DNA of 40,293 nucleotides from Nitrosospira multiformis (GTDB lineage Bacteria; Pseudomonadota; Gammaproteobacteria; Burkholderiales; Nitrosomonadaceae). The stretch covers positions 1-40,293 of the forward strand of contig NZ_QAOK01000027.1 in the NCBI RefSeq assembly GCF_003050865.1. The letters run 5' to 3'. The notes under the pieces were generated by a model. The model saw only the letters and a list, made by a program, of their open reading frames with translations. It ran no database searches and was not told the origin of the DNA. Below, piece after piece: positions 1 through 9,686 of the stretch; positions within the stretch are counted from its first letter, which is position 1, and each line of letters begins with the position of its first letter. Both the position numbers and the translations under genes were made by a program.

Positions 1-152
1 GTACCACCCATATTCCCGCTACCAGTACTTTACATACCCATAAGCCCGTAAAGACTACTCCCCGCCATACACTTAAGTCAAGCAGTTTGTCAGTGATGTA
101 GAAGTGAGCACTTACTCTGCAAGAGGCTCTGGATTATTCGGGAACTGGGGAA
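1..152. other. Left-edge stretch downstream of parB, no gene seen
   Basis: No convincing coding frame is visible on either strand before the parB stop codon. The only structure I see is a short imperfect inverted repeat at 102-117 (AAGTGAGCACTTACTC), which resembles a sequence at 19348-19367. The next gene in the minus-strand direction would lie outside the window. Confidence 0.5.
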
Positions 153-1010
153 TTACCACCGCGCCAATATTCCATCCAGTTGTTCCAGGCTTTCATAATG
201 AATCAGTATGGTTCCTTTACCTTTTTTTCCGGGTGTTATCACGACCTGCGCTCCGAGCTTTGCCGAGAAATTCTCCTGCAATCGTAGTAAATCACGGTCG
301 CGCTGGGGGTGATGTTTTACCAGCGGATGTTCGATCTGATATACCAGCTTTTCTGTTTCCCGTACTGAAAGTCCTTTATGCACTACAAGATTTGCCGTCT
401 CTATCTGCTTGGCCGCGGAGAGTGATAGCAATGCGCGAGCGTGTCCCATGTCGATCTTTCCCTGCATCAGCAGTTCCTGGACAGGCGCAGCCAGATTGAG
501 CAATCTCAGGAGATTGGAAACCGCGCTGCGCGAACTGCCCAAGGCTTCGCTGGCAGCCTGGTGCGTCATGCCAAACTCGCTGATGAGCCTCTGGATTCCC
601 AGGGCTTCTTCCAGGGGGTTGAGATTTTCGCGTTGAATGTTCTCGATCAGTGACATCGCCAGCGCAGCCTCATCCGCAACCTCGCGGATCAAGGCCGGCA
701 CCTCGCCCAATCCCGCCAGTTGCGCTGCACGCCAACGACGCTCGCCGGCGATAATTTCGTACTTTCCACCACCGACTGGCCGCACGAGTACTGGCTGCAT
801 CACACCCTGGGCTTTGATGGATTCCGCCAGCTCCCCCAGCGATTCCTTATCCATGCGCGTACGCGGCTGGTATTTCCCCGGCTGCAGCAGCGAGACCTTG
901 ATGTTCTGAAGCGCCTCCTCCGCAACAACGTTATCGCCGCTGCCCGCCAGCAACGCATCCAGCCCTCTCCCCAACCCTCTCATTTTCACTCTTCTTTCGT
1001 CTGGCTTCAT
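153..1010 (-). CDS. parB: Chromosome-partitioning protein ParB
   Basis: ParB is the parS-binding CTP switch that spreads around the origin and acts with ParA in chromosome segregation. The N-terminus has the GLGRGLDALL motif typical of chromosomal ParB. This is followed by the ParB/sulfiredoxin-type nuclease-fold region with GERRWRAAQLAG (about residues 89-100) and the ENIQRENLNPLEEA segment, then a helix-turn-helix region and a C-terminal dimerisation domain. The length of 285 residues is normal. The ATG at 1010 overlaps the parA stop (ATGA), implying translational coupling. An internal ATG at 983 (MRGLGRGLD) is an equally plausible start. Two perfect parS sites lie about 3.5 kb away, upstream of mnmG, so the full Par system is present. 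Confidence 0.96.
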   Translation of the reverse strand: MKPDERRVKMRGLGRGLDALLAGSGDNVVAEEALQNIKVSLLQPGKYQPRTRMDKESLGELAESIKAQGVMQPVLVRPVGGGKYEIIAGERRWRAAQLAGLGEVPALIREVADEAALAMSLIENIQRENLNPLEEALGIQRLISEFGMTHQAASEALGSSRSAVSNLLRLLNLAAPVQELLMQGKIDMGHARALLSLSAAKQIETANLVVHKGLSVRETEKLVYQIEHPLVKHHPQRDRDLLRLQENFSAKLGAQVVITPGKKGKGTILIHYESLEQLDGILARW

Positions 1011-1834
1011 ATCTTCTGGGCTTCAAGTTTCTGTTCATACTGCTGGTCCGGCTTGACGCTCTCCGGAAAGTATCGGGCTGATATTTCACGCGCCAGCGCC
1101 AGGTAAGCTCGTGTACCTTTGGATAGCCTGTCATGGTACAGCGCCGGAATTCCAAAGCTGGGCGCCTCGGCTAATCGCACGTTACGGGGAATTACGGTAC
1201 GGTAGACCCTGTCTCCAAAGTACTGCTGCAACTGATCGGAAACCTGTTGTGCCAGGATATTGCGTGGATCGAACATGGTGCGCAATAATCCCTCGATCTC
1301 CAGGGTGGAATTGAAGTGAGCGCGCACTTTCTTAACGGTGTTGACGAGATCACTCAACCCCTCGAGAGCGTAATACTCGCACTGCATCGGGATCACCACA
1401 GCCTTGGCTGCACACAGACCATTCAGCGTGAGCAGATTGAGAGCAGGCGGACAATCAATGAGAATAAAGTCGTATTCCTGCTCGACTTCCTGCAACGCTT
1501 CCCGCAAACGTGTTTCCCGCCCCGGCAAATCAATCAACTCTATTTCCGCCCCGGCAAGTTCGCGATTGGCGGGAATCAGATCATACTTGCCACTGGTGGA
1601 GGATACTCTCACGTCCACGACGCCCTTGCTTCCCAGCAGGACCTGATAAACCGTGTGCTGCAACCCGCTCTTGTCTACACCACTGCCCATCGTGGCGTTA
1701 CCCTGCGGATCAAGGTCTATCAACAGCACGCGTCGCTTCACAGCTTCAAGGCTTGCCGCCAGATTAACGCTAGTGGTCGTTTTACCTACGCCACCTTTTT
1801 GATTGGTTATTGCCAGAATTTTCGCCATCGCCAC
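1007..1834 (-). CDS. parA: Chromosome-partitioning ATPase ParA (Soj)
   Basis: ParA is a deviant Walker-type ATPase whose DNA-bound gradient moves ParB-parS complexes during chromosome segregation. The deviant Walker A motif KGGVGKTTT lies near residue 14. The second conserved motif, LLIDLDPQGNAT, and the Walker B-like FILIDCPPAL are clear. The length of 275 residues is typical for a chromosomal ParA with no N-terminal DNA-binding extension. It lies directly upstream of parB with a 4-bp overlap and 72 bp after rsmG, so it is probably read with rsmG and mnmG. The start MAMAKILAIT could also be the second methionine. Confidence 0.96.
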   Translation of the reverse strand: MAMAKILAITNQKGGVGKTTTSVNLAASLEAVKRRVLLIDLDPQGNATMGSGVDKSGLQHTVYQVLLGSKGVVDVRVSSTSGKYDLIPANRELAGAEIELIDLPGRETRLREALQEVEQEYDFILIDCPPALNLLTLNGLCAAKAVVIPMQCEYYALEGLSDLVNTVKKVRAHFNSTLEIEGLLRTMFDPRNILAQQVSDQLQQYFGDRVYRTVIPRNVRLAEAPSFGIPALYHDRLSKGTRAYLALAREISARYFPESVKPDQQYEQKLEAQKI

Positions 1835-1906
1835 TCCTAGAACCGAAATAACGGAAGCCGATCAATACGAGATGGAACACTTGGCAAAAAGCCAAGGGAT
1901 CTTACT

Positions 1907-2557
1907 TTAGCGTCCGGCATGCTTGAGCACAACCAGATGACGCTTCGCCCTCAGACCGGGGACCGCCAGCAACAATATTTTGTCGACAATGAATGCCTCG
2001 GGTAACTGTGCAAGCTCTTCGTGGGGATACACCCCTTTCATCGCCACCAACCGCCCACAGTCAGCCCCTTGCTCCTCCCCCAATGCGCACAAATGTCCCG
2101 CAAGCTTGACGAAGTCTGCCAGATCGGAAAAAGCGCGCGAAATAACGGTATTAAAGCCGGTGTTCGAACGAACGCTTTCCATGCGCTCGTCGATGATTTC
2201 CACGTTTTCAAGCCCCAATTCAATCCGCGCCTGTTGCAGGAAGGCGGCTTTTTTGTGGTTGCTTTCCACCAGCGTCACGCGCCACTCCGGACGGGCCAAT
2301 GCCACCGGGATTCCAGGAAGGCCGGCGCCGCTGCCCACATCCGCGATGCGCGGTCCGATGATGTGCGGCAGAACAGCCAGACTGTCCAGCACATGCAGTG
2401 CGAGCATTGCTTCCGGTTCGCGCACTGCCGTCAGGTTGTGCACCCGGTTCCATTTCTGGATGAGCGCCAGGTATTGCAGGAGGCGCACCTGATTTGACTC
2501 GGAAACAGACACTCCCAATGCTGCAATTCCGTCAGCGAGTTGCGTAGCGGGATTCAC
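1907..2557 (-). CDS. rsmG: 16S rRNA (guanine-527-N7)-methyltransferase RsmG
   Basis: RsmG (GidB) uses S-adenosylmethionine to methylate N7 of G527 in 16S rRNA. The SAM-binding glycine-rich motif [16 protein letters not shown] is present near residues 93-108. The N-terminal segment with [10 protein letters not shown] is typical of the family, and 216 residues is a normal length. The start is a GTG that overlaps the mnmG stop (GTGA), a standard coupled arrangement. The order mnmG-rsmG-parA-parB is the classic origin-proximal cluster. Confidence 0.95.
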   Translation of the reverse strand: MNPATQLADGIAALGVSVSESNQVRLLQYLALIQKWNRVHNLTAVREPEAMLALHVLDSLAVLPHIIGPRIADVGSGAGLPGIPVALARPEWRVTLVESNHKKAAFLQQARIELGLENVEIIDERMESVRSNTGFNTVISRAFSDLADFVKLAGHLCALGEEQGADCGRLVAMKGVYPHEELAQLPEAFIVDKILLLAVPGLRAKRHLVVLKHAGR

Positions 2558-4452
2558 GCGCTTTTCTTCGTATTTGCGCCAGAAAAACCGCGCTTGACAT
2601 GGACCAGCAATAGCGAAATTGCTGCGGGGGTGATTCCGGAAATGCGGGACGCCTGCCCTGCCGTTTCAGGCTTGAACTGATTAAGTTTCTGCTGAACTTC
2701 ATTCGAAAGGCCGCGCACGGTTTTATAATCCAGGTCCTGCGGCAGGCGAATGTCCTCATAATAAGCATTACGCGCCACTTCGTCTTTCTGGCGATCGATG
2801 TATCCCTGATACTTGGCCTGAATTTCGACCTGCTCCGCCACGGCAAAATCGGCAACAGGTTCACCTGCGCCAGGCAGTGTCATGAGTTCCGCGTACGACA
2901 CATCGGGTCGGCGCAACAAGGCATGGAGAGAGCACTCATGCTCGATGTTTTTCCCGATGACACGCAATGCATCGGTTTCGGAAAGGCTTTTCGGGCTGAG
3001 CCAGGTGACCTTCAACCGGTTTTGCTCTTGCACGATAGCCTCTTGTTTGATATTAAACGCCGCCCAGCGCGCGTCACCCACCACTCCCAGCCTGCGCCCG
3101 GCTTCGGTCAGCCGCAGATCGGCGTTATCCTCCCGCAATTGCAAGCGGTATTCCGCGCGACTGGTGAACATGCGATAGGGTTCAGTGACGCCCCGGGTAA
3201 TGAGATCATCCACCAGCACGCCCAGATAGGCTTCATCCCGGCGCGGACACCACGGTTCCCTATCCTGCGCTTTTAGCGCGGCGTTGATTCCCGCAAGCAG
3301 CCCCTGCGCCGCAGCCTCTTCATAACCGGTGGTGCCATTGATCTGTCCCGCAAAAAACAAACCTTCGATCATCCTGGTTTCAAGCGAGCTTTTCAGGGCA
3401 CGCGGATCAAAATAATCATATTCGATCGCATAACCGGGTCGGGTGATATGAGCATTTTCCAGCCCTTTGATGGAACGCACCAGTTTCACCTGCATGTCAA
3501 AAGGGAGACTCGTGGAGATTCCGTTCGGATACACCTCGTGGGTCGTGAGGCCCTCCGGTTCGAGAAAAACCTGATGCGATTCCTTGGCAGAGAAGCGGAC
3601 GACCTTGTCCTCGATAGAGGGACAATAACGAGGTCCAATACCCTCGATCGCGCCGGAGAACAGAGGGGAGCGATCCAGGCCGCTGCGAATAATATCGTGC
3701 GTCTGACTGTTGGTATGCGTGATCCAGCAGGGCACCTGCTTCGGATGGGAAGCAGCATTGCCCATAAAGGAAAAAACGGGCACAGGGGCGTCGCCAGGCT
3801 GAACGGCAACAGCGGAATAATCGATGGTACGGCCATCTATGCGCGGCGGAGTACCGGTTTTCAACCGCCCGACAGGGAGCTTCAATTCGCGCAGGCGGCC
3901 GGCAAGACTATTGGATGGCGGATCTCCTGCCCGCCCGGCTTGAAAATTTGCCGAGCCTACGTGAGCCAGCCCACTCAGAAAGGTTCCGGCAGTAAGGATT
4001 ACAGCACGCGCACCAAAGCGGATGCCAAGCTGTGTAACAACTCCAGCCACACGCTCCCCTTCAAGCACGAGATCATCCACCCCCTGCTGAAACAGCCAGA
4101 GATTCGGCTGATTTTCCAACCGCTGCCGGATCGCTTGCCGATAGAGGACTCGATCGGCCTGGGCGCGTGTTGCGCGGACCGCAGGTCCTTTGCGCGAGTT
4201 GAGGATGCGAAACTGTATGCCTGCCTCATCCGCCGCCTCTGCCATCACGCCTCCGAGCGCATCGATTTCTTTCACCAGATGCCCCTTGCCGATCCCGCCT
4301 ATGGAAGGATTGCACGACATCTGCCCCAAGGTTTCGATGTTGTGTGATAGCAATAGCGTCTTTTGCCCCATTCGAGCGGCAGCAAGCGCCGCCTCGGTAC
4401 CGGCATGGCCACCGCCTATAACTATCACATCAAATATTTCAGGAACAGTCAT
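2554..4452 (-). CDS. mnmG: tRNA uridine-34 5-carboxymethylaminomethyl synthesis enzyme MnmG
   Basis: MnmG (GidA) is the FAD-dependent partner of MnmE in forming the cmnm5 modification at the wobble uridine of several tRNAs. From the chosen start, the FAD-binding motif [10 protein letters not shown] is at residues 13-22. Other family signatures are [24 protein letters not shown] and [18 protein letters not shown]. The C-terminal domain ends with a typical RVSGITPAA-like stretch (here RISGITPAA). I prefer the ATG at 4452 (MTVPEIFDV, 632 residues) because it matches where the family normally begins. The frame is open to an ATG at 4512, which would add 20 unusual residues. The parS sites lie just upstream. 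Confidence 0.95.
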   Translation of the reverse strand: MTVPEIFDVIVIGGGHAGTEAALAAARMGQKTLLLSHNIETLGQMSCNPSIGGIGKGHLVKEIDALGGVMAEAADEAGIQFRILNSRKGPAVRATRAQADRVLYRQAIRQRLENQPNLWLFQQGVDDLVLEGERVAGVVTQLGIRFGARAVILTAGTFLSGLAHVGSANFQAGRAGDPPSNSLAGRLRELKLPVGRLKTGTPPRIDGRTIDYSAVAVQPGDAPVPVFSFMGNAASHPKQVPCWITHTNSQTHDIIRSGLDRSPLFSGAIEGIGPRYCPSIEDKVVRFSAKESHQVFLEPEGLTTHEVYPNGISTSLPFDMQVKLVRSIKGLENAHITRPGYAIEYDYFDPRALKSSLETRMIEGLFFAGQINGTTGYEEAAAQGLLAGINAALKAQDREPWCPRRDEAYLGVLVDDLITRGVTEPYRMFTSRAEYRLQLREDNADLRLTEAGRRLGVVGDARWAAFNIKQEAIVQEQNRLKVTWLSPKSLSETDALRVIGKNIEHECSLHALLRRPDVSYAELMTLPGAGEPVADFAVAEQVEIQAKYQGYIDRQKDEVARNAYYEDIRLPQDLDYKTVRGLSNEVQQKLNQFKPETAGQASRISGITPAAISLLLVHVKRGFSGANTKKSA

Positions 4453-4568
4453 GAAAGCAATCGGACAAAAATGAAAATCCTGATGGAGTAGCGCCATTCT
4501 ACGGCAAAACATGGAGCCATGTAAGAATCATGGAGAGGTCTTGCGGTAAAGGAGTTTCAGTGTCTCTT

Positions 4569-4584
4569 TGTTTCACGTGAAACA
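4569..4584. promoter_or_regulatory. parS site 1 (ParB-binding centromere)
   Basis: The 16-bp palindrome TGTTTCACGTGAAACA matches the canonical bacterial parS consensus at every position. It lies between mnmG and the decayed locus, close to parAB. A second identical copy starts 28 bp further on. Confidence 0.95.
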
Positions 4585-4596
4585 GTTTTGCCTTGT

Positions 4597-4612
4597 TGTT
4601 TCACGTGAAACA
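4597..4612. promoter_or_regulatory. parS site 2 (ParB-binding centromere)
   Basis: This is a second perfect copy of TGTTTCACGTGAAACA. The two sites are 12 bp apart edge to edge and 28 bp centre to centre, close to three helical turns, so they present on nearly the same DNA face. Confidence 0.95.
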
Positions 4613-5061
4613 AAAGCTAGTGAGAAGGCCGCAGGGAAAAATCGAAAGGCAAGGAAATTACACTCTATAACGGAGTACTGAAATTCTTTTCCAGCTCCCT
4701 GCAGTATCCACGTTATGCCCTCCCACTAATTGAGCATCTTCTGGCGGCGAGTGTTGGAATCGCCTTGCAGGAGGATGCGCCCCTGTGATCAGTCCACGCT
4801 GCCGCTTTAACCAGCAGCGTCGATCCAGTAACGGTGCAAATACAATACAGGCAGTTGCTCGCTGCAAAACACATACAGCGGTAGAAACGTTAATGGTCTT
4901 GGTAGATTGCCTACCCCGCTTAAAATTGAACCCGTTTTCGATCTGTCCTAGCCACTCAACTTCTTGTTCAATTGCTGTGACCTCTCCAGCCCCTCCGTTG
5001 AGATCTGGTTCCAGCCTATACCCATGCCTTAACTCATCCAAAATAATCGATTACAGAGCCT
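4613..5061. other. Intergenic stretch, no recognisable gene
   Basis: Frames are open on both strands (for example 4658-5041 minus), but their amino-acid composition is not convincing and I recognise no motif. It lies between the parS pair and a decayed minus-strand locus and may be further decayed sequence from the same insertion. Confidence 0.4.
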
Positions 5062-5438
5062 CTACGATTGCCGCTTTTTTGTGCAACCGACGAACATTTC
5101 CTTTAATTCGAGTGAATGAAGGTAACTATGGAGTGCCGCGCGCTCCCCTGGGGTCAGGTTATGCTTCCCGGACAGTCCGAAGCTGTACTCGCCATCGCTT
5201 ACCAGTATTGAAGCGATGCAGTAGACGGGATCTATCGACCAAACAAGTCCTGTTGCTTCCATACATCGGCTCTCCGATGCGTCGAAGTCCAGGGAGAACT
5301 CGACAGGGCTGTGTGAACGGAACTGAGAAAACTCCCGAATGACCCCTTTGCATCGCGCAGATACTCATCCAGTCGCGCTGCCGTTTCCCCAGGCAGTAAT
5401 CTAATACCTAAACTCAGACCGTTATCAGATGCGGTCAC
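5062..5438 (-). pseudogene. Frameshifted gene of unknown function (about 125 residues)
   Basis: Two minus-strand frames read as one protein if a single-base shift is allowed in the GGGG run at 5343-5346. The first part starts at the GTG at 5438 and includes GIRLLPGETAARLDEYLRDA. The second continues with VIREFSQFRSHSPVEF and GLVWSIDPVYCIASILVSDG, ending at 5062. The unshifted frame after the G-run becomes serine-rich and stops early, while the shifted frame has normal composition. The GTG start overlaps the stop of the frame above (GTGA). I do not recognise the protein. A sequencing error in the G-run would instead make it an intact gene. Confidence 0.5.
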
Positions 5439-5899
5439 GATTGTTCAAACAACGTGACGACGCATTGCTTATTCGAATCTTCACGATCCAGATACAGGAC
5501 GTCCTCTAATATTGCCGCCACAGCAACGTATGCCGTTGCTACCCACCTCTCCACCGCCAAAATCCTTGATCCGAACTTCCTCATCGGCGGAAACCCGATT
5601 ATTTCTCCGATAACATCTGCTATTCGCGCAACCTTCCTTGGAATAGGTCTGAAAACAGATTCCAGGGAGTTGACATGCATTTCTCGTTCCCACTTCCATC
5701 ATCCGGAATATTCAGACCGATCGTATGGCGACTCACAAGTACCATATGGATTTGAGAGTTCGGTGACTTAACAACCGAATCGCATGCTGTCCAACCACAC
5801 GGCAACCTCCAAACCCTACCGTGCTGACACGCTTGGCCGGTGACAGCCACTCAGAAGCATCTCGAGGTAAATCTGCTTCTCACGCCTATCTATTTCCAT
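5435..5899 (-). pseudogene. Decayed coding region of unknown function
   Basis: At 5899 an ATG follows a near-perfect ribosome binding site (GAGGAGG, 4 bp before the ATG) and opens the frame MEIDRREKQIYLEMLLSG, which stops at 5816 after 27 codons. Protein-like sequence then continues in a second frame to about 5670 (for example HMVLVSRHTIGLNIPDDGSG) and in a third frame from 5680 to 5435 (VFRPIPRKVARIADVIG, then WVATAYVAVAAIL). This pattern of a strong start followed by frame changes suggests one or two disrupted genes. The last frame could be a short independent gene of about 81 codons. I cannot identify any part. Its position between mnmG and mnmE is unusual, and it may derive from an insertion. 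Confidence 0.4.
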
Positions 5900-6190
5900 A
5901 ATCCTCCTCGAGTTGGAGTACCGGCAACTTGAGATAACATGTTCTTCTGTTGTACTTCTCCATTTACCTTTTTAGTAGATAGTCCCTAAGAGCAGTCCCG
6001 CCTGTACTTTTGAAAAATATGTACTACCATGAAATTAATCCACGGCTACGGAGCGTTCCACTTCTGGCTTCGATAAAGATCACAGCGTATAGGCCGCGCT
6101 TGAACTGGGACTGTCTGCTGCACCCGATTGATTGCAGCCAGTAGCTAATCAAGTTCCATGAAGCAGAAACCTGATGAGAAGGAGACGAAG
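5900..6190. other. Intergenic stretch with a possible 25-codon leader reading frame
   Basis: On the minus strand a 25-codon frame (ATG at 5963, stop at 5886, beginning MEKYNRRTCYLKL) follows an AAGG-type ribosome binding site. It overlaps the start at 5899 by 14 bp. It could be a short upstream peptide or decayed sequence. The rest of the stretch has no gene I can support. Confidence 0.3.
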
Positions 6191-6472
6191 ATGAATCTAC
6201 ACTCGACTGGCAGGGCAAACTGGTTGTTCAGCGGGCTCGCGCTCGGCGCGCTTACCATGTTCCTCCTTGATCCTGACAAAGGAAGACGCCGCCGGGCATT
6301 GGCAAGAGACAAGATATACAGCGCTGGTGTTAAAACCCGCAAGCGCATCGATGCAAAGTCACGCGACCTGGCCAACCGTTCGAAAGGATTGCGTGCTGGG
6401 GCACGCCATATGATGTCCAGCGACGATAAACGCGGCGAGAACAAATCGAGCGAGAGTCAGCCTGAAACCTGA
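6191..6472 (+). CDS. Small YtxH-like membrane-associated protein
   Basis: This 93-residue protein has one hydrophobic segment (WLFSGLALGALTMFLLDP), immediately followed by the basic motif DKGRRRRALARDK. It then has a charged, probably helical tail rich in Lys and Arg. This layout is common in small proteobacterial proteins related to YtxH-type stress or cell-envelope proteins of unclear biochemical role. The ATG at 6191 is chosen because an AAGGAGA ribosome binding site (6178-6184) lies just upstream. The in-frame ATG at 6158 has no comparable site. It stands alone on the plus strand, convergent with mnmE. Confidence 0.75.
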   Translation: MNLHSTGRANWLFSGLALGALTMFLLDPDKGRRRRALARDKIYSAGVKTRKRIDAKSRDLANRSKGLRAGARHMMSSDDKRGENKSSESQPET

Positions 6473-6506
6473 GTGGGAGGAGATCCTCAGGAAGCGAGAA
6501 GCCCTG

Positions 6507-7862
6507 CTACTTCCCTATGCAGAAGCGGGAAAAAATTTCGCCCAGCAGGTCGTCCGCACTGAATTCGCCGGTAATCGACGATAGAGCGAGTTGGGCAAGC
6601 CGCAGTTCCTCAGCAAAAAGATCGACTTGATCCACCCCGTCTGCTAGGGCACAGGCAGCTTCGAGATGTGCCTGGGCGGCTGTTAATGCAGAAAGATGAC
6701 GTTGGCGGGCCATAAAGGCTCCTTCTCCTGCTGACGACTGCCATCCAATCATCTCCAGCAGTCTTTGCCGCAGCAATCCGATTCCCGCACCCGTTTTAGC
6801 GGAAACCCGGATATCTATGGTGGCTGCGGTAGAAGTGGTGGAATTCAGGAGCGGTTCGAGCAGGTCGGTTTTGTTATGGACGACAATGAGCCGCAGACCC
6901 GGGGGAAGCGAGGCGAGGATGGCGCGATCTTCTGGCGTTACTCCCACTCGGCTATCCACAACCAACAGGACAATACTGGCTTTATCGATCGCGGAACGGG
7001 TGCGTGCCATACCCATTTTTTCGACCGCATCCTCCGTCTCCCGCAAGCCGGCGGTATCCAGAAGATGCAAGGGCACACCTTCAATCTCTATGGCTTGGCG
7101 GATAACGTCCCGTGTCGTGCCCGGAATTTCCGTAACGATAGCAACCTCTTCTCCGGCGAGACGATTCAGGAGACTGGATTTTCCAACATTTGGCTGCCCG
7201 ACCAAAGCAATCCATATTCCTTCCCGCAGCAGACTACCCTGCCGGGCTGAGCTGAACACCTGTTCAAGTTGGCGCCGGATATGCTCCAGCCTGACTTCCA
7301 GCTCCTTTCCAGAAATGAGCTCAATTTCCTCCTCCGAAAAATCAAGGGCAGTCTCTACAAGCATTCTCAGGTCAGTAAGTGCTTGCACCAAAGCATGAAT
7401 AGTATTGGAAAATTCCCCTTGGAGGGAACGGATGGCGCAGCGGGCAGCTTCCTCGTTGCTGGCGTCAATAAGGTCCGCCACGCTTTCAGCCTGGGCCAGA
7501 TCAAGCTTATTATTCAGGAATGCACGCAGGGTAAACTCCCCCGGCTGCGCCAGCCGCGCGCCAGCGGAAAGACAACTCGACAGCACCAGGTTCATGACTG
7601 CAGGGCCGCCGTGTCCTTGCAGCTCCAGAACCTCTTCTCCGGTATAGGACTGGGGAGCGGGAAAGTAGAGCGCTATTCCCTGATCGATAACGCGACCATT
7701 TTCGTCACGAAATCGGGTGAGGCTGGCGCGCCGGGGCTCCGGCACACAGCCTGCGACCTTGAGAGCAAGCGATTGCAAATTTCTGCCGGAAACACGCACC
7801 ACCCCGATACCTCCCCGGCCTGGGGGCGTTGCAATCGCGGCAATCACATCAGAATGGATCAT
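6507..7862 (-). CDS. mnmE: tRNA modification GTPase MnmE
   Basis: MnmE (TrmE) is the GTPase that, with MnmG, installs the 5-carboxymethylaminomethyl group on wobble uridine using a folate-bound C1 unit. The N-terminal folate-binding domain begins with [14 protein letters not shown]. The G domain lies inside the helical domain, with P-loop GQPNVGKS (222-229), GTTRD (248-252), DTAG (269-272) and NKTD (330-333). The C-terminus is FCIGK, carrying the conserved cysteine. I chose the ATG at 7862 (451 residues), which matches the family start. An in-frame TTG at 7922, preceded by AGGGG, would add 20 residues. It lies downstream of yidC, and its partner mnmG is in the same neighbourhood. Confidence 0.95.
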   Translation of the reverse strand: MIHSDVIAAIATPPGRGGIGVVRVSGRNLQSLALKVAGCVPEPRRASLTRFRDENGRVIDQGIALYFPAPQSYTGEEVLELQGHGGPAVMNLVLSSCLSAGARLAQPGEFTLRAFLNNKLDLAQAESVADLIDASNEEAARCAIRSLQGEFSNTIHALVQALTDLRMLVETALDFSEEEIELISGKELEVRLEHIRRQLEQVFSSARQGSLLREGIWIALVGQPNVGKSSLLNRLAGEEVAIVTEIPGTTRDVIRQAIEIEGVPLHLLDTAGLRETEDAVEKMGMARTRSAIDKASIVLLVVDSRVGVTPEDRAILASLPPGLRLIVVHNKTDLLEPLLNSTTSTAATIDIRVSAKTGAGIGLLRQRLLEMIGWQSSAGEGAFMARQRHLSALTAAQAHLEAACALADGVDQVDLFAEELRLAQLALSSITGEFSADDLLGEIFSRFCIGK

Positions 7863-7934
7863 CCTGAGTTCGATGCCATCCCCCTTTATGAAGGCGGGAA
7901 GGGAGGAGAGGGGCGCCGGCAATTCCCCTGATTG

Positions 7935-9635
7935 CTAATTTGCTTTCTTCTGCTTGCTCGTATTCGCGGCCGAACCTTCGATCATGCGCGTGATCTGCCA
8001 CTGCTGCGCGATGGAAAGCACGTTGTTTACCAGGGAATACAACACCAGGCCCGCGGGAAAGAAGAAAAAGAAAACGCTGAATGCCAAAGGCATGATCTGC
8101 ATCACTCTCGCCTGGATGGGATCGGTCGCCGGGGGGCTGAGTCGCTGTTGCAGGAACATGGAAATGCCCATGATCACCGGCAGCACGTAATAGGGATCCG
8201 GGGCGGAAAGATCCTCTATCCATAACGCAAAAGACGCGTAGCGCAATTCCACGCTCGAGAGCAGCACCCAGTACAACGAAATGAATACCGGAATCTGCAC
8301 CAGGATGGGCAAGCACCCCCCCATCGGATTGATTTTTTCCGTTTTATAAAAATCCATCATGGCTTGGTGCATGCGTTGCCGGTCATTCCCGTGTTGTTCC
8401 CGCAAACGCTGGAGCTTGGGCGTCACTAAACGCAACTTCGCCATCGAGCGGTAACCTGCCGCAGACAGGGGAAAGAATGCAAGCTTGACTGACATGGTGA
8501 GGAGAATGATTGCCACCCCCCAGTTTCCAGTCCAGGAATGGAACAACGACAACAGCCAGAACAATGGCGCGCCGATCACCGTCAGCCAGCCATAATCCAC
8601 AACGAGATCGAGACCCGGCGCGATCGACGCAAGCTTGCTTTGCTCTTCCGGCCCCGCGTAGAGCGGGACGGTAACGGTGGCGCTATCGCCCGGTTCTATC
8701 TGACCCACCGGTACGATTACACCGGCGGTATATTCGTTTTCTCCAAGGCGTTTTGCGTAATATTCGCGCGACAGCTTGTCCTTGGGTAGCCATGCGGTCA
8801 GGAAGTACTGCTGCAGCATGGCAATCCAGCCATTATCCGCATTCTTGGGATAGCTGGCATTACCCTTGTCCAGCGCGGAAAATTCGATTTTCTTGAATTT
8901 TTCCTCTTCGGTATAAAGCGCCGCGCCGGTATAGGTCGGGATCATAAAGAACGACCCCACGGGAGGCTGGCTGTCGCGCAGCATCTGAAAGTAGGAAAAC
9001 GGCTGGATGGCTACGTTCCGTTGATTGGTGACCTCGAAACTGACATCGATGAGATAGCTCCCGCGATGAAACATATAGACCTTAGTCACCTGTACACCAT
9101 CGGCCTCTGGCGCGCTCAACCGTATCTGGATTTTATCCTGCCCGGCTGCCAACTCGTATGTGCCCGATTCCGCCGTAAAACGCGTCTTGTGGGTGGGTAA
9201 ATCTTCACCGATCAACCCGGATTGTGCTACGTAGACGCGCTCAGGATCGCTTTCCAGTAATGCGAAAGGCTTGTTTTTATCTTCCTTGGCAGGTTGATGC
9301 AGCAACTCGAGGCGGCGAATATCGCCCCCCGCAGTGTCAATTTCAGCCAGCACCATGTCGGTCTTGACCGTGATTTTGTCCCCGGATTCAAGCTTGCCCG
9401 CTACCCTGACAGGAGCGCCGTTTTCCGCGGTTGCACCCCTTTGCGGTACTGATGAAGCAAGCTGATCTCCTGGCACCGGAGTTTCGGCAGTATCTGCACC
9501 GGCCTGCTTTTCCGTGCCCTGCATTGCCGTGGTCGGCGCCTGGGTTGCAGGATATTGTTCTTTCTGCCACGCATCCCACAGGAATAACAGCGATGTGGCA
9601 AAAATTAGGAAGAGTACGAATCTTTGTGTATCCAT
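7935..9635 (-). CDS. yidC: Membrane protein insertase YidC
   Basis: YidC inserts membrane proteins alone or with SecYEG and helps fold them in the inner membrane. An N-terminal transmembrane segment (FVLFLIFATSLLFLW) is followed by a large periplasmic domain, roughly residues 40-350, typical of Gram-negative YidC. The conserved five-helix insertase core follows, with GNWGVAIILLTMSVKLAFFP and the cytoplasmic segment LREQHGNDRQRMHQAMMDFY. It also contains NPMGGCLPILVQIPVFISLY. The length of 566 residues is normal. The basic tail ends in KQKKAN. It sits between yidD and mnmE in the conserved rpmH-rnpA-yidD-yidC-mnmE order. Confidence 0.97.
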   Translation of the reverse strand: MDTQRFVLFLIFATSLLFLWDAWQKEQYPATQAPTTAMQGTEKQAGADTAETPVPGDQLASSVPQRGATAENGAPVRVAGKLESGDKITVKTDMVLAEIDTAGGDIRRLELLHQPAKEDKNKPFALLESDPERVYVAQSGLIGEDLPTHKTRFTAESGTYELAAGQDKIQIRLSAPEADGVQVTKVYMFHRGSYLIDVSFEVTNQRNVAIQPFSYFQMLRDSQPPVGSFFMIPTYTGAALYTEEEKFKKIEFSALDKGNASYPKNADNGWIAMLQQYFLTAWLPKDKLSREYYAKRLGENEYTAGVIVPVGQIEPGDSATVTVPLYAGPEEQSKLASIAPGLDLVVDYGWLTVIGAPLFWLLSLFHSWTGNWGVAIILLTMSVKLAFFPLSAAGYRSMAKLRLVTPKLQRLREQHGNDRQRMHQAMMDFYKTEKINPMGGCLPILVQIPVFISLYWVLLSSVELRYASFALWIEDLSAPDPYYVLPVIMGISMFLQQRLSPPATDPIQARVMQIMPLAFSVFFFFFPAGLVLYSLVNNVLSIAQQWQITRMIEGSAANTSKQKKAN

Positions 9636-9686
9636 CTTGCTCTGCGAGTTATTTTTTTACGACAGGTAAAAACCGTTCAGAAACAT

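Noticed and set aside
4785-5342. 185-codon plus-strand frame
   Set aside because: Its composition is rich in Ser, Arg, Pro and Cys, and it opposes more protein-like minus-strand frames, so it is probably antisense.
5340-5350. Programmed frameshift in the unknown gene
   Set aside because: There is a G-run, but no recognisable slippery heptamer or downstream stimulator. Mutation or sequence error is simpler.
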